DNA of 64,000 nucleotides, from assembly GCF_014873535.1 (NCBI RefSeq), contig NZ_JADBEF010000001.1, forward strand, positions 1,488,001-1,552,000, written 5' to 3'. Source of the DNA: Nonomuraea africana (GTDB lineage: Bacteria; Actinomycetota; Actinomycetes; Streptosporangiales; Streptosporangiaceae). A model generated the notes under the pieces. The model did no database searches. It was not told the DNA's origin and saw only the letters and a program-made list of their open reading frames with translations. The position numbers and the translations under genes were made by a program. This document shows positions 1 to 8,959 of the stretch, piece by piece; the first letter of the stretch is position 1; every line of letters starts with the position of its first letter.

Positions 1-931
1 CGTTCTCCAGCCCGTCGACGACGGTCTCCTCGTACGACAGCCTGCCCTCGCGCAGCCACCCGCCCAGCTCGGTCACCATGTCGGACATCCTGGCGGCGTG
101 GTCGCTGACGATGAACCCGCGCAGCGTCAGCCGCTTGCCGATCGCCAGGGCGAGGTTGCGCGGCGCGGGCGTCGGCTCGGTGCTGTTGTAGACGGCGATC
201 GCCCCGCACATCGCCACCCTGCCGAAGTTCCGCAGCGATCCGATGGCCGCCTCGAGGTGGTCGGCGCCGACGTTGTCGAAGTAGACGTCGATCCCGTCGG
301 GAGCGGCCTGCTTCAGCTGCTCGGCCACGGGCGCGTCCCTGTAGTTGAAGGCGGCGTCGTAGCCGATGCCGCGCAGGTACTCGACCTTCTCCGCCGAGCC
401 CGCGCTGCCGATGACGCGCGAGGCGCCCTTCAGCTTGGCGATCTGGCCCGCGATGCTCCCGACCGCCCCCGCGGCCCCCGAGACGAAGACGGCGTCGCCC
501 TCCTTGAAGGCGGCCACGTCCAGCAGGCCCACGTACGCCGTGAGCGAGGTCATGCCGAGCACGGCGAGAAAGGCCGAGGGGGACAGGCCCTCGACGGGTT
601 CGAGGCGACGCGCCCGCGCGGCGTCGAGCACGGCCTCGTCGCGCCAGCCGAGCCCGTGCAGGACGAGGTCGCCCTCGGCGAGGCCGGCCGAGCGCGACTC
701 CACGACCACGCCGACCGCGCCGCCGTCGAGGGGCCGGCCCAGCTGGAACGGCGGGATGTAGGACGGCACGTCGTTCATCCGCGCCCGCATGTAGGGGTCG
801 ACGGACATGAACTGGTTGCGGACCCTGACCTGGCCCTCGCCCAGCGGTTGCGACGCGACCTCGACCAGCTCGAAGTTGCCGGCCGTCGGCCACCCGGACG
901 GGCGGGAGGCGAGGTTGATCTGACGAGGCAT
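1..931 (-). CDS. NADP-dependent MDR oxidoreductase (PTGR/curA-like), 3' end outside window
   Basis: The N-terminus MPRQINLASRPSG followed by the MSVDPYMRARM segment is typical of the zinc-free prostaglandin reductase/leukotriene B4 dehydrogenase branch of the medium-chain dehydrogenases. These enzymes reduce alkenals, enones or quinones with NADPH. A Rossmann nucleotide-binding motif (VSGAAGAVGS) lies near residue 150, and no catalytic or structural zinc cysteines are visible. About 310 residues are present; family members have about 330-340, so only the last part is lost off the left edge. It is transcribed divergently from a marR gene across a 47-bp gap holding a palindromic operator, which suggests MarR represses it. 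The physiological substrate cannot be told from sequence. Confidence 0.9.
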   Translation of the reverse strand, partial: MPRQINLASRPSGWPTAGNFELVEVASQPLGEGQVRVRNQFMSVDPYMRARMNDVPSYIPPFQLGRPLDGGAVGVVVESRSAGLAEGDLVLHGLGWRDEAVLDAARARRLEPVEGLSPSAFLAVLGMTSLTAYVGLLDVAAFKEGDAVFVSGAAGAVGSIAGQIAKLKGASRVIGSAGSAEKVEYLRGIGYDAAFNYRDAPVAEQLKQAAPDGIDVYFDNVGADHLEAAIGSLRNFGRVAMCGAIAVYNSTEPTPAPRNLALAIGKRLTLRGFIVSDHAARMSDMVTELGGWLREGRLSYEETVVDGLEN

Positions 932-978
932 AGTTGACTCCCCAAAAAGGTTGATGCACATCAACTATACTCGAAGGC
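932..978. promoter_or_regulatory. Divergent promoter region with MarR operator
   Basis: A perfect 16-bp palindrome, GTTGATGCACATCAAC (7-bp arms, 2-nt centre), lies at 950-965. This is the size and shape of MarR-family operators. A second symmetric pair, TAGTTGA at 931-937 and TCAACTA at 961-967, surrounds it. A -10-like TATACT at 966-971 directly abuts the palindrome and sits 7 nt before the marR ATG at 979, so the marR transcript is probably leaderless. A dimer bound here would block both genes. Binding is inferred. Confidence 0.7.
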
Positions 979-1401
979 ATGAGTGTGACCCGGGAGGTCG
1001 TGACCCTGTTCGCGGAGGTGGCGGCCAGGTACAACGAGGGCTACGAGCAGGCCGCGGCGGCGAGGCGGCTGACCGCGCTCCAGGCCAAGGCGCTGGTGCT
1101 GCTGGAGCGCGAGCCGCTGCCGATGCGGCGGATGGCCGAGGTGTTCAGCTGCGACCCCTCCAACGTCACCGGCATCGTCGACCGCCTGGAGCGGCGGGGG
1201 CTGGTCAGCCGCGAACCGGCCGCGGCCGACCGCCGGGTGAAGAACGTCACGCTGACCGCCGAGGGCGCGCGCGTGGCGGAGGAGCTGCGGGGCGTGCTCG
1301 GCTTTGCGGGCGAGCCGCTGGCCGGGCTGAGCCAGGCCGAGCGGGTGCAGCTGAGGGACCTGCTGCTGCGGATGCTCGGCCGCCGGCCGGCCAGCCCGTG
1401 A
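979..1401 (+). CDS. MarR family transcriptional regulator
   Basis: The 140-residue length is standard for a MarR monomer. The winged helix-turn-helix is clear: LPMRRMAEVFSCDPSNVTGI is the HTH with its recognition helix, followed by VDRLERRGLVSREP and the charged wing ADRRVKNVTLT. Helical dimerisation segments flank it at both ends. MarR proteins bind short palindromes as dimers and usually release DNA on binding a small phenolic or electrophilic ligand. The divergent oxidoreductase and the palindrome between the two genes make a local substrate-sensing circuit likely. The start follows a -10 element too closely for a leader, so translation is probably leaderless. Confidence 0.93.
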   Translation: MSVTREVVTLFAEVAARYNEGYEQAAAARRLTALQAKALVLLEREPLPMRRMAEVFSCDPSNVTGIVDRLERRGLVSREPAAADRRVKNVTLTAEGARVAEELRGVLGFAGEPLAGLSQAERVQLRDLLLRMLGRRPASP

Positions 1402-1414
1402 CGTCCGGAATCAA

Positions 1415-2446
1415 CTAGCGGGACAGGCGAAGGTCGGCGACCACCGCGGCGTGGTCGGAGTAGAACGTGCCCTGGCCGTGGCGGTGCATCCGCTGGTCGA
1501 CCACCTGGGCGCCCTCGACGGTGACCGGGCCCCTGGCGAAGATCAGGTCGATGCGCTGCGGCGTGATGAGCCGCTCGGTCGGCAGCGGTGACCAGGTCCT
1601 GCCCTCCACCGCGCCCGCGTCGGGGTGCGCGGCGCGGAAGGTGTCGACGAAGCCCGCGTCGGTGACGACCTTGGTCGCGGTGAGCGGGTAGCTCATGCCG
1701 AGATGGTTGGGCGCGGCCGCCCAGGTGGCGCTCCAGTCGTCGGCGGGCACGGTGTTGAGGTCGCCGCCGATCACCACGGGATCGGTGTTGCCGGCGAGCA
1801 TGGCGGGCAGGTGCTGGTCGACGAGCTCCTTCAGCTGCGCGGTCTGGCGCTGGTCGGCGGCCACGACCTGCTCGGCGGTGTGCCGGGGGGTGAGCCCCGC
1901 CCTGATGCCCGCGGCGTTCTCGTCGATGAGGTAGCCGACCCACGGGTCGGTGTAGTTGATCCAGGTGACGAAGGCGTTCAGGTGCTGCCCGTCGGCCAGC
2001 CGTACGCGGATGCCGCCGAGGTTGAAGTCGGTGATGTGCCGGCCGCCCGCGGGCTTGGGGTAGACGTGGGCGATGGGCAGATGGGTGAAGATCCACAGGT
2101 TGTCCCTGCCCGCGGGCCTGTCGGTGATCTGCACACCGGTGTACTTGCCGTGGCCGGCGCCGCGCGACAGCGCCTCGCGGATCGCCTCGCCCGAGCCGTA
2201 CGTCTCGACCGCGAGGTAGATGTCCGGCCGCAGGTCCACGAGCTGGTCCAGGACGTGCGGCAGGTTGCCCGCGCCGATGCCGTGGCCGCCCTTGTAGATG
2301 TTCCAGGTCACCACCCGCACCGAGGCGGCCGACCGGCCGGCCGTGGCGGCGCCTGCGGGGGTGGAGGGCAGCAGGCCGGCGCCGGCGGCCACTGTGGCGG
2401 CGGCCGCACTGGTGCGGAACAGGTCACGACGTGAGAAGGGGGACAC
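1415..2446 (-). CDS. Secreted endonuclease/exonuclease/phosphatase (EEP)-fold hydrolase
   Basis: I place the start at GTG 2446 because GAAGGAGAA (complement of 2451-2459) sits 4 nt upstream; a longer frame exists but lacks a ribosome site. The protein of 343 residues begins with a twin-arginine signal (SRRDLFRTS, then an Ala-rich hydrophobic core and a PAGAATA cleavage region), so it is exported folded by Tat. The mature part has the EEP metal-phosphoesterase hallmarks: VVTWNIYKGG, a glutamate in LAVETYG, GGDLNTV, and a C-terminal YSDHAAVVADL giving the Ser-Asp-His motif. Family members cleave phosphodiesters in DNA, sphingomyelin or phosphoinositides. Which one applies here is not evident. 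Confidence 0.88.
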   Translation of the reverse strand: MSPFSRRDLFRTSAAAATVAAGAGLLPSTPAGAATAGRSAASVRVVTWNIYKGGHGIGAGNLPHVLDQLVDLRPDIYLAVETYGSGEAIREALSRGAGHGKYTGVQITDRPAGRDNLWIFTHLPIAHVYPKPAGGRHITDFNLGGIRVRLADGQHLNAFVTWINYTDPWVGYLIDENAAGIRAGLTPRHTAEQVVAADQRQTAQLKELVDQHLPAMLAGNTDPVVIGGDLNTVPADDWSATWAAAPNHLGMSYPLTATKVVTDAGFVDTFRAAHPDAGAVEGRTWSPLPTERLITPQRIDLIFARGPVTVEGAQVVDQRMHRHGQGTFYSDHAAVVADLRLSR

Positions 2447-2507
2447 GGCTTTCTCCTTCGGGGGGTGGTACGGCAACGCTGGAGAGCGGGCCGCCGCGAC
2501 CATATAG

Positions 2508-2553
2508 TGCTCATTTCTGCTCAGTCAATGGCGTCTATGAACATCTGTGCTCA
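2508..2553. promoter_or_regulatory. Phased TGCTCA repeats upstream of mannitol dehydrogenase
   Basis: TGCTCA occurs at 2508, 2518 and 2548, spaced 10 and 30 bp, so the copies lie on one face of the helix in the 192-bp divergent gap between the EEP hydrolase and mtlK. Same-face direct repeats of a hexamer are typical of DeoR-type sugar regulators. No such regulator gene is in the window, so the assignment is tentative. Confidence 0.4.
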
Positions 2554-2638
2554 CTTGGTCGGCGAGAAGCCCGTCGCCCGGCACGCGTTTGAAGCCGCCG
2601 GTGTGGGCGATGCTGACCATGGGGGGAGATGTCCAGGC

Positions 2639-4111
2639 GTGACAGCACTGACGCAGGAGACCGTCGCCGCGCTGCCCGAGGCCGTGGCGGTCCCGTCCTA
2701 TGACCGGTCCCGGCTCACGGTCGGCATCGTGCACATCGGCGTGGGCGGGTTCCACCGCGCCCACCAGGCGATGTACCTCGACCGGCTGATGAACGAGGGC
2801 AAGGCGCACGACTGGGCGATCTGTGGTGTCGGCGTCCTGCCGGGCGACGCGCGGATGCGAGACGCGCTGATCGCCCAGGACGGCCTCTACACGCTCGTGC
2901 TGAAGCATCCCGACGGCACCCGTGAGGCCCGGGTCATCGGGTCGATAACCGACTACCTCTTCGCCCCCGACGACCCCGAAGCGGTCATCGAGAAGATGGC
3001 CGACCCCACGGTGCGCATCGTCTCCCTGACCGTCACCGAGGGCGGCTACAACATCCACCCCGTCACGGGGGCCTTCGACGCCGGGTCCCCCGCGATCCGC
3101 GCCGACCTGGAGCCCGGCGCGGTCCCGGCGACGGTGTTCGGGCTGGTCACCGAGGCCCTGCGGCGTCGCCGCGCCCGCGGGCTCGTCCCGTTCACCGTGA
3201 TGTCCTGCGACAACATCCAGGGGAACGGGGAAGTCGCGCGCCACTCCTTCACGGCGTTCGCCCGGCTGGTCGACGCCGGGCTCGCCGACTGGATCGAGGC
3301 CGCCGTCGCCTTCCCCAACTCCATGGTCGACCGCATCACCCCCGTCACCACCGACGAGGACCGTGAAGCGGTGACCGAGCTGTTCGGCGTCCTGGACGCC
3401 TGGCCCGTCACCTGCGAGCCGTTCACGCAGTGGGTGCTGGAGGACGACTTCTCCCGCGGACGGCCTCCGTTCGAAGAGGCGGGGGTCCAGGTCGTCGCGG
3501 ACGTGGAGCCGTACGAGCTGATGAAGCTGCGCCTGCTCAACGCCGGGCACCAGGCGTTGTGCTACTTCGGGTACCTCAGCGGCCACCGATACGTCCACGA
3601 GGCGGCCACCGACCCCGCCATCGCGAAGTTCCTGCTCGACTACATGGACCTCGAGGCCACCCCGACGCTCAGGCCGGTGCCGGGCGTGGACCTGGACGGC
3701 TACAAGCGGACCCTCATCGAGAGGTTCTCGAACGCGGAGGTGCGCGACACGCTGGCGCGGCTGTGCGCCGAGTCGTCGGACCGGATCCCGAAGTGGCTGC
3801 TTCCCGTGGTGCGCGAGCAGTTGGCAGGCGGCGGCCCGGTGACCCGCGCGGCCGCCGTGGTGGCCAGCTGGGCCCGGTACGCCGAGGGGGCCGACGAGTC
3901 GGGCGAGCCGATCGTGGTCGTCGACCGGCTGAGGGAGCGGCTCATGGCGGCCGCGAAGGCGCAGCGGCAACGGCCCACGGCCTTCATCGAGGACAGGGAG
4001 CTGTTCGGCGATCTCGCCGACGACGAGCGCTTCGTCGAGCCGTACCTGCGCGCGCTCGAATCGCTGCACGCCAAGGGCGCCCGCGCTACGGTGCGGTGGC
4101 TGGCGGGCTGA
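2639..4111 (+). CDS. mtlK: Mannitol 2-dehydrogenase (polyol-specific long-chain dehydrogenase)
   Basis: Oxidises D-mannitol (often also D-arabitol or D-sorbitol) to the ketose with NAD+. The frame opens further upstream, but GTG 2639 has GGGGGGAGAT 8 nt before it and gives 490 residues, the usual family length. The N-terminal Rossmann motif is [18 protein letters not shown]. The family's substrate-domain signatures follow: [23 protein letters not shown] and [16 protein letters not shown], which carries the catalytic lysine region. It ends convergently with xylulokinase, with a 26-bp overlap of the two coding ends. With the fructokinase downstream it forms a mannitol to fructose to fructose-6-phosphate route. 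Confidence 0.93.
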   Translation: MTALTQETVAALPEAVAVPSYDRSRLTVGIVHIGVGGFHRAHQAMYLDRLMNEGKAHDWAICGVGVLPGDARMRDALIAQDGLYTLVLKHPDGTREARVIGSITDYLFAPDDPEAVIEKMADPTVRIVSLTVTEGGYNIHPVTGAFDAGSPAIRADLEPGAVPATVFGLVTEALRRRRARGLVPFTVMSCDNIQGNGEVARHSFTAFARLVDAGLADWIEAAVAFPNSMVDRITPVTTDEDREAVTELFGVLDAWPVTCEPFTQWVLEDDFSRGRPPFEEAGVQVVADVEPYELMKLRLLNAGHQALCYFGYLSGHRYVHEAATDPAIAKFLLDYMDLEATPTLRPVPGVDLDGYKRTLIERFSNAEVRDTLARLCAESSDRIPKWLLPVVREQLAGGGPVTRAAAVVASWARYAEGADESGEPIVVVDRLRERLMAAAKAQRQRPTAFIEDRELFGDLADDERFVEPYLRALESLHAKGARATVRWLAG

Positions 4112-5531
4112 GCCTGCCGCCGATCGCGTAGCGGGCGTACTGCCGCCTGATGACCGGCTGGTGGTCGGGCGCGGGCTCGGCGGCGATGGACACCGGCCAG
4201 CGCGGCCGCGACCCCGTGAGCACCCATGCCGCCTGGACCGCGGCCCCGTCGGCGACGTACTCGCCGGGTTCGGGAACGACCACGGGCGGCTCGAACGTCT
4301 GCGCCGCGATCCGCTGCACGGCGGCGTTCTGGGCGGCCCCGCCGATGAGCAGCACCCGTTCGCTCGCGACTCCCTGGCCGCGGACGGCGTCGAGGCCGTC
4401 GGCCAGGCCGCACAGCATGCCCTCGATCGCCGCGCGCGCGAGCGCCGGGCGGGTGGTGGCGGCGAGCGTCATCCCGAAGAGCGTGGCCGTGGCGTCGGGC
4501 AGGTTGGGCGTGCGCTCGCCCTCGAAGTACGGCTGCAGCACCAGGCCGTGCGCGCCCGGAGGGGCCTCGAGCGCGAGCCTGCCGAGCCCGTCGTGGTCGA
4601 CGTCGAGCAGGCCCGCCACGGCGTCGAGCACGCGGGCCGCGTTCAACGTCGCGATCAGCGGCAGGAACAGCCCGCTCGCGTCGGCGAAGCCGGCGACGGT
4701 GCCGCTCTCGTCGCAGGTCGGACGGTCGGTCACGGCGAAGACGGTGCCGCTGGTGCCGATGGAGACGACGACGTCGCCGCTGGCGGCGCCGAGGCCGAGC
4801 GCCCCTCCCGCGTTGTCGCCCGCGCCCGGTCCGACGACGGTCGAGGCGCCGGCGACCGTGCCGGCGACCGTGCCGGCGCGTTCGGCCGGCCCGAGGACCC
4901 TCGGCACGATCGCCGGGTGTCCCAGCGCCAGCTCGAGGAGGTCGAGATCGTAGTCGCCGGTGAACGGGTTCCAGTAGGCCGTGCCGCTCGCGTCGGACCG
5001 GTCGGTCACGAGCGCGTCGAGATCGGGCCCGAGCGGGGCCGAACCGGCCGGGCCGTACCCGCGCAGCCGCCAGGTCAGCCAGTCGTGCGGCAGCGCGACG
5101 GCGGCGACCCGCGCGGCGTTGCCGGGCTCGTGATCGCGCAGCCAGCGCAGCTTGGCGGCGGTGAAGGAGGCCACGGGAACGGTGCCGGTCCGCCGGGCGT
5201 AGGCGGCGGCGCCGACTTCGGCGGCCAGGTCGCGGGCGGCGGCGGCCGACCGCGTGTCGTTCCAGAGCAGGGCGGGCCTGATGACGTGGCCGGCGCCGTC
5301 GAGGGCGATGAGGCCGTGCTGCTGCCCGGCGATCGCGAGCGCCGCGACGTCGTCGATGCCGCCCGCGTCGGCGATCGCCGCAACCAGGGCTTCCCACCAG
5401 CACGCAGGATCCACCTCGGTGCCTGGCGGGTGGCCGGCCCTGCCCGAGCGGACGAGCCCGCCGGTGGCGACTTCCCGTATCACGACCTTGCAGTTCTGGG
5501 TCGATGAATCGACGCCGGCGACCAGTGTCAT
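4086..5531 (-). CDS. xylB: Xylulokinase (FGGY family)
   Basis: Phosphorylates D-xylulose to D-xylulose-5-phosphate for the pentose phosphate pathway. The 481 residues match xylulokinase length. The N-terminal ATPase-fold motif is [15 protein letters not shown], followed by the substrate-side [13 protein letters not shown] and LLWNDTRS. The C-terminal domain has [11 protein letters not shown] and the adenosine motif [13 protein letters not shown], with FGGY features between. ATG 5531 lies 10 nt after a -10-like TACACT on the minus strand and has no ribosome site, so the mRNA may be nearly leaderless. Its place opposite mtlK and next to a polyol ABC importer suggests it handles xylulose made from arabitol or xylitol. 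Confidence 0.9.
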   Translation of the reverse strand: MTLVAGVDSSTQNCKVVIREVATGGLVRSGRAGHPPGTEVDPACWWEALVAAIADAGGIDDVAALAIAGQQHGLIALDGAGHVIRPALLWNDTRSAAAARDLAAEVGAAAYARRTGTVPVASFTAAKLRWLRDHEPGNAARVAAVALPHDWLTWRLRGYGPAGSAPLGPDLDALVTDRSDASGTAYWNPFTGDYDLDLLELALGHPAIVPRVLGPAERAGTVAGTVAGASTVVGPGAGDNAGGALGLGAASGDVVVSIGTSGTVFAVTDRPTCDESGTVAGFADASGLFLPLIATLNAARVLDAVAGLLDVDHDGLGRLALEAPPGAHGLVLQPYFEGERTPNLPDATATLFGMTLAATTRPALARAAIEGMLCGLADGLDAVRGQGVASERVLLIGGAAQNAAVQRIAAQTFEPPVVVPEPGEYVADGAAVQAAWVLTGSRPRWPVSIAAEPAPDHQPVIRRQYARYAIGGRLSPPATAP

Positions 5532-5580
5532 CACGCGCCCGAGTGTACGGCGGCAGCTCAAAAGAAGGCCGCTGACCAGG

Positions 5581-5667
5581 CAAAACCAAAATATCATATC
5601 ATTTTCGAGAAAATCTCACATGTGCATTTACATTGATATTTAAAAGAGAAATCCTGTTTACATTGCT
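5581..5667. promoter_or_regulatory. AT-rich control region of the polyol ABC operon
   Basis: This 90-bp island is strongly AT-rich in an otherwise GC-rich window. It holds the inverted repeat ATTTTC-GA-GAAAAT (5601-5614), the palindrome CACATGTG (5617-5624) and two exact TTTACATTG copies at 5627-5635 and 5657-5665, 30 bp apart. TTGATA (5633-5638) and TACATT (5659-5664) could serve as -35 and -10, though their 20-bp spacing is long. It probably carries the promoter and operators of the importer operon and perhaps of xylB on the other strand. The regulator is not encoded here. Confidence 0.55.
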
Positions 5668-5703
5668 ATGAGCCGCTGCAGTAGCCGGGGGGTGCAGTGG
5701 ACA

Positions 5704-7143
5704 GTGGATCGACCCAGTAGACGCGACGTCCTCCGTGGCGCCCTGGCCGCAGGGGCCGCGCTGACCTTGGGCGGCTGCGGATCACGCGGCGACGCGCCCA
5801 GAACCGCCGGCGGCGACCAGTGGCGCCAGTACCAGGGCACCACCCTGAACTTCATCTCGGAGAACACCGCGCCCACCGCGGCCATCGCCGCCGACATCCG
5901 CCCGTTCACCGACCTGACCGGGATCGACGTCAGGATCGTGACGCTCGAGCTGACCGCGCTGGTCCAGCGGGTCGCCCTCGATCTGGCCTCGGGCCGGGCC
6001 CAGTACCAGGTCATCTACGCCGACCCCTACCAGGTGCTCGCGCCGTACCAGCGCGGGCTGGTGGACCTGCGGACGCTGCAGGCCGACGCCAACCTGCCCG
6101 ACCTGCCGGGCGGCGTCGCCGACTTCATCCCCGCCCAGCTGGACGCCGCGGGCCGGTTCGTCGACCGGGGAGCGGTCTACGCCCTGCCGTACGACGCGCC
6201 GACGATGATCTGGCAGTACCGGCGCGACCTGTTCGACAAGTACCGCGGCCGCATGGCCGCCGACCTCGGCTTCGATCCCACCCCTGGCGGTGACAGGACG
6301 TGGGAGGAGTACTTCCGGATGGCCGAGTGGTTCAACAAGAACGCCACCTCGGACGTCAGGTACGGCACCGGCCACCAGGCCCGCCAGCACGACTCCCTGA
6401 TGAACGACTTCAGCAACGTGCTGTGGTCCTACGGCGGGACGTACTTCGACGACGGCAAGGAAGTGGGGCGGCTGGGGTCGCGTGACCCGGGCCCGTGCCG
6501 GCTCGACTCCGACGCCGCGATCGCAGGCGCGGAGTTCTACCAACGCCTGCTGGGCATCGCCGACCCCGCCTCGAAGACGTGGGACTGGGACGGCGTCGGC
6601 GCAGCCTTCCGCGCGGGACGGCTTGCGATGTGCCCCAACTGGCACGAGTTCGCCGCCAGCAACGAGCAGGTGCTGCCGGGAAAGGTCGGCTACGCGGCGC
6701 TGCCCAAGGGCCCGGCAGGTACGGCGAACATGTACGGCGGCACGGGCGTGGCGATCAGCGCGAACACGCTGCCCAACGAGCGTGGCGCGGCCTGGCTGTT
6801 CCTGGTCTGGTCCACCTCGCCGCAGACCCAGCTCGCCAACCTCAAGAGCAAGGCAGGCGGGGGCACCCCGACCCGCACCTCCGTCTACGAGTTGCCCGAG
6901 GTGCGCGCGGCCGAGCAGCGGCCCTCGCAGATGCCCAACATGCTCACGGCCGCCGCCGTACGGCAGGCCTGGCAGGCCGACCGCATCGGCCTGCGCCCCA
7001 AGATCCCGATGTGGAACGAGTGCAACACCGCGATCTTCACCCAGCTGTCCCGCATGCTCACCGGCGGCGCGTCGCCGGAGGAGGCGATGCGGTCGATCAA
7101 GTCGCGGGTTGACCAGATCGTGGCGCGAGGGTGGGTGGCCTAG
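5704..7143 (+). CDS. ABC polyol/sugar substrate-binding lipoprotein
   Basis: Extracellular CUT1-type solute-binding protein that captures the sugar alcohol for the importer. I prefer GTG 5704: it gives a compact signal DRPSRRDVLRGALAAGAALTLGGC with a twin-arginine motif and a lipobox cysteine near residue 25, and a run of G (5687-5692) could be its ribosome site. An ATG at 5668 would add 12 residues. Mature sequence has the elongated bilobal pattern with aromatic sugar-stacking residues (YALPYDAPTMIWQYRRDLFD; MYGGTGVAIS). It is the first gene of a run in which permease, permease, dehydrogenase, ATPase and kinase follow with 0-11 nt gaps or overlaps. A sorbitol/mannitol (Smo-like) substrate is inferred from those neighbours. 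Confidence 0.88.
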   Translation: MDRPSRRDVLRGALAAGAALTLGGCGSRGDAPRTAGGDQWRQYQGTTLNFISENTAPTAAIAADIRPFTDLTGIDVRIVTLELTALVQRVALDLASGRAQYQVIYADPYQVLAPYQRGLVDLRTLQADANLPDLPGGVADFIPAQLDAAGRFVDRGAVYALPYDAPTMIWQYRRDLFDKYRGRMAADLGFDPTPGGDRTWEEYFRMAEWFNKNATSDVRYGTGHQARQHDSLMNDFSNVLWSYGGTYFDDGKEVGRLGSRDPGPCRLDSDAAIAGAEFYQRLLGIADPASKTWDWDGVGAAFRAGRLAMCPNWHEFAASNEQVLPGKVGYAALPKGPAGTANMYGGTGVAISANTLPNERGAAWLFLVWSTSPQTQLANLKSKAGGGTPTRTSVYELPEVRAAEQRPSQMPNMLTAAAVRQAWQADRIGLRPKIPMWNECNTAIFTQLSRMLTGGASPEEAMRSIKSRVDQIVARGWVA

Positions 7144-8079
7144 ATGGCGCATCGCGCGACCTCCTCACCGGTGCTCAGCCGGGCCGCCCGGCCGGAGACG
7201 CGCGCCCCCAGGGCGCCGTGGATCGGCTTCGAGGGCCGGATGATGACGCCGGGCCTGATCCTGCTGGCCGCGCTGTCGATCGTGCCGTTCCTCGCGCTGA
7301 TCGCGATGAGCTTCTCCCGCGTCAGGCTGCTGGGCGGAGTGGCGCTCGACGTGGTGGGCCTCACCAACTGGGTGCGCTTCTTCACCGACGCCGACATGTG
7401 GATGTCGTGGCTGCGCACGATCATCTATTTCGTGCTCACGGTCGGCTTCGAGATGGTCCTCGGCATCGGTATCGCGCTGTGCCTGTACCGGGTGCTGCGC
7501 GGCCGCAACATCCTGCTCGGCCTGCTGCTGCTGCCGATGTTCGCCGCCCCCTCGATCGTGGGCCTGCTGGGCCGCTACCTCACCGACTCGACCTTCGGCC
7601 TCTACGCCTGGGTGCTGCGCTCGCTCGGCTACGCCGGCGACATCCTCGGCAGCCCCACCACCGCCTTCGCGGCGGTCGTGCTGATGGACGTGTGGGAGTG
7701 GACGCCGCTGATCGCGCTGATCACGCTCGCGGGCCTGTCGAGCGTGCCGCAGTCGGTGCGGGAGGCGGCCGCCGTCGACGGGGCCGGCGGGTGGATGGCC
7801 CTGCGCTACATCATCTTCCCCGCGATCTCGAACGTGCTGCTCGTCGCGCTGCTCATCCGGTCGATGGACGCCATCCGCTACTTCGACATCATCTGGGTCA
7901 CCACCGGCGGCGGGCCCGCCGACGCGACCAAGATCGTCCCAGTTCGGTTGTACGAGACGGCGTTCCGCTTCTTCGATCTCGGCTACGCCGCGGCGATCGG
8001 CCTGGCGATGCTGGCCTTCTCGATCATCATCGCCCGCACGTTCGTCCGGCTGCTGGACGTGAGGGGGTTGACCCGATGA
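7144..8079 (+). CDS. ABC sugar permease, inner membrane (MalF/SmoF-type)
   Basis: First of two membrane subunits. The 311 residues form about six transmembrane helices, starting with GLILLAALSIVPFLALIAMSF. A cytoplasmic EAA loop (REAAAVDGAGGWMALRY) near residues 205-230 docks the ATPase. The ATG directly follows the TAG of the binding-protein gene, so translation is coupled. The next permease overlaps its stop as ATGA. Pairing with one binding protein and one ATPase that has a regulatory C-terminus is the standard CUT1 layout. Confidence 0.92.
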   Translation: MAHRATSSPVLSRAARPETRAPRAPWIGFEGRMMTPGLILLAALSIVPFLALIAMSFSRVRLLGGVALDVVGLTNWVRFFTDADMWMSWLRTIIYFVLTVGFEMVLGIGIALCLYRVLRGRNILLGLLLLPMFAAPSIVGLLGRYLTDSTFGLYAWVLRSLGYAGDILGSPTTAFAAVVLMDVWEWTPLIALITLAGLSSVPQSVREAAAVDGAGGWMALRYIIFPAISNVLLVALLIRSMDAIRYFDIIWVTTGGGPADATKIVPVRLYETAFRFFDLGYAAAIGLAMLAFSIIIARTFVRLLDVRGLTR

Positions 8080-8954
8080 GCACCGTCATCACCGCCCCGC
8101 GCAAGGCGCCGCAGTCCCCGCTCGAGGCGAGCAGCCGCCGCTCGCGCTGGGTGGTGGTGCTCCTGCTCGCCCTGGCCCTGCTCTGGACGCTGGTCCCGCT
8201 GCTCTGGATGCTGCTGTCGTCGTTCAAGAACCGCGCGGACGTGACCGCCGCCACGCCCCAGCTCCTGTTCGCGCCGACGCTGGACAACTACCGCAACCTG
8301 TTCTCCGGACCGAACAACCTCGGTCCCTACATCTGGCACAGCGTGCTCGCCGCCGGGATCTCCGCGCTGCTCGCGGTCTGCCTGGGCGCGCTGGCCGGGT
8401 ACGGCCTGGCACGGACCCAGATGCGCGGGAAGCGGCACCTGGCCTTCTGGATCATCTCGACCCGCATGGCGCCGATCGCGGCGGTCGTCGTCCCGCTGTT
8501 CCTCATCTTCCGCGGACTCGGCCTGATCGACTCCATCCCAGGGCTGGTGCTCGCCTACCTCACCTTCAACCTGCCGTTCGCCATCTGGCTGATGAGCGCG
8601 TTCTTCGCCGAGGTTCCGGCCTCGCTGGAGGAGTCGGCGCTGGTGGCCGGCTGCACCCGCTGGCAGGCCTTCTGGACGGTCGTCCTGCCGCTGACCAAGT
8701 CGGGGCTGGTGACCACCTTCATCCTGTGCCTCGTCTTCGCCTGGAACGACTACGCGTTCGCCGTGGTCTTCTCCGGGCCGAACTCCCAGACGCTGCCGAT
8801 CGCCGCCTCCCAGCTGGTGACCCAGACGGGCGTCGACTGGGGCCAGCTCACGGCCATCGGCACGATCGTGGTCGTGCCGATGATGCTCGCCGGCCTCGCC
8901 GTACGCCGGTGGCTGGTCACCGGGCTCACCCTCGGCGCGGTCACCGGAGAGTAG
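8076..8954 (+). CDS. ABC sugar permease, inner membrane (MalG/SmoG-type)
   Basis: Second membrane subunit, 292 residues. ATG 8076 overlaps the preceding stop (ATGA). It has the MalG-like opening helix VVVLLLALALLWTLVPLLWM and the SSFKNRADV periplasmic start. The EAA-type loop is EESALVAGCTRWQAFWTVVL. About six helices in total, ending in a short cytoplasmic tail as in MalG homologues. It forms the transport pore with the preceding permease. Confidence 0.92.
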   Translation: MSTVITAPRKAPQSPLEASSRRSRWVVVLLLALALLWTLVPLLWMLLSSFKNRADVTAATPQLLFAPTLDNYRNLFSGPNNLGPYIWHSVLAAGISALLAVCLGALAGYGLARTQMRGKRHLAFWIISTRMAPIAAVVVPLFLIFRGLGLIDSIPGLVLAYLTFNLPFAIWLMSAFFAEVPASLEESALVAGCTRWQAFWTVVLPLTKSGLVTTFILCLVFAWNDYAFAVVFSGPNSQTLPIAASQLVTQTGVDWGQLTAIGTIVVVPMMLAGLAVRRWLVTGLTLGAVTGE

Positions 8955-8959
8955 GAAGC

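Noticed and set aside
4086..4111. The two 26-bp convergent overlaps (mtlK/xylB and fructokinase/LCP) as a shared element
   Set aside because: Same length but unrelated sequence apart from the stop codons; coincidence is enough.
5581..5670. Foreign AT-rich insertion or att site
   Set aside because: Flanking genes form one coherent locus with no integrase or tRNA; a regulatory role explains it better.
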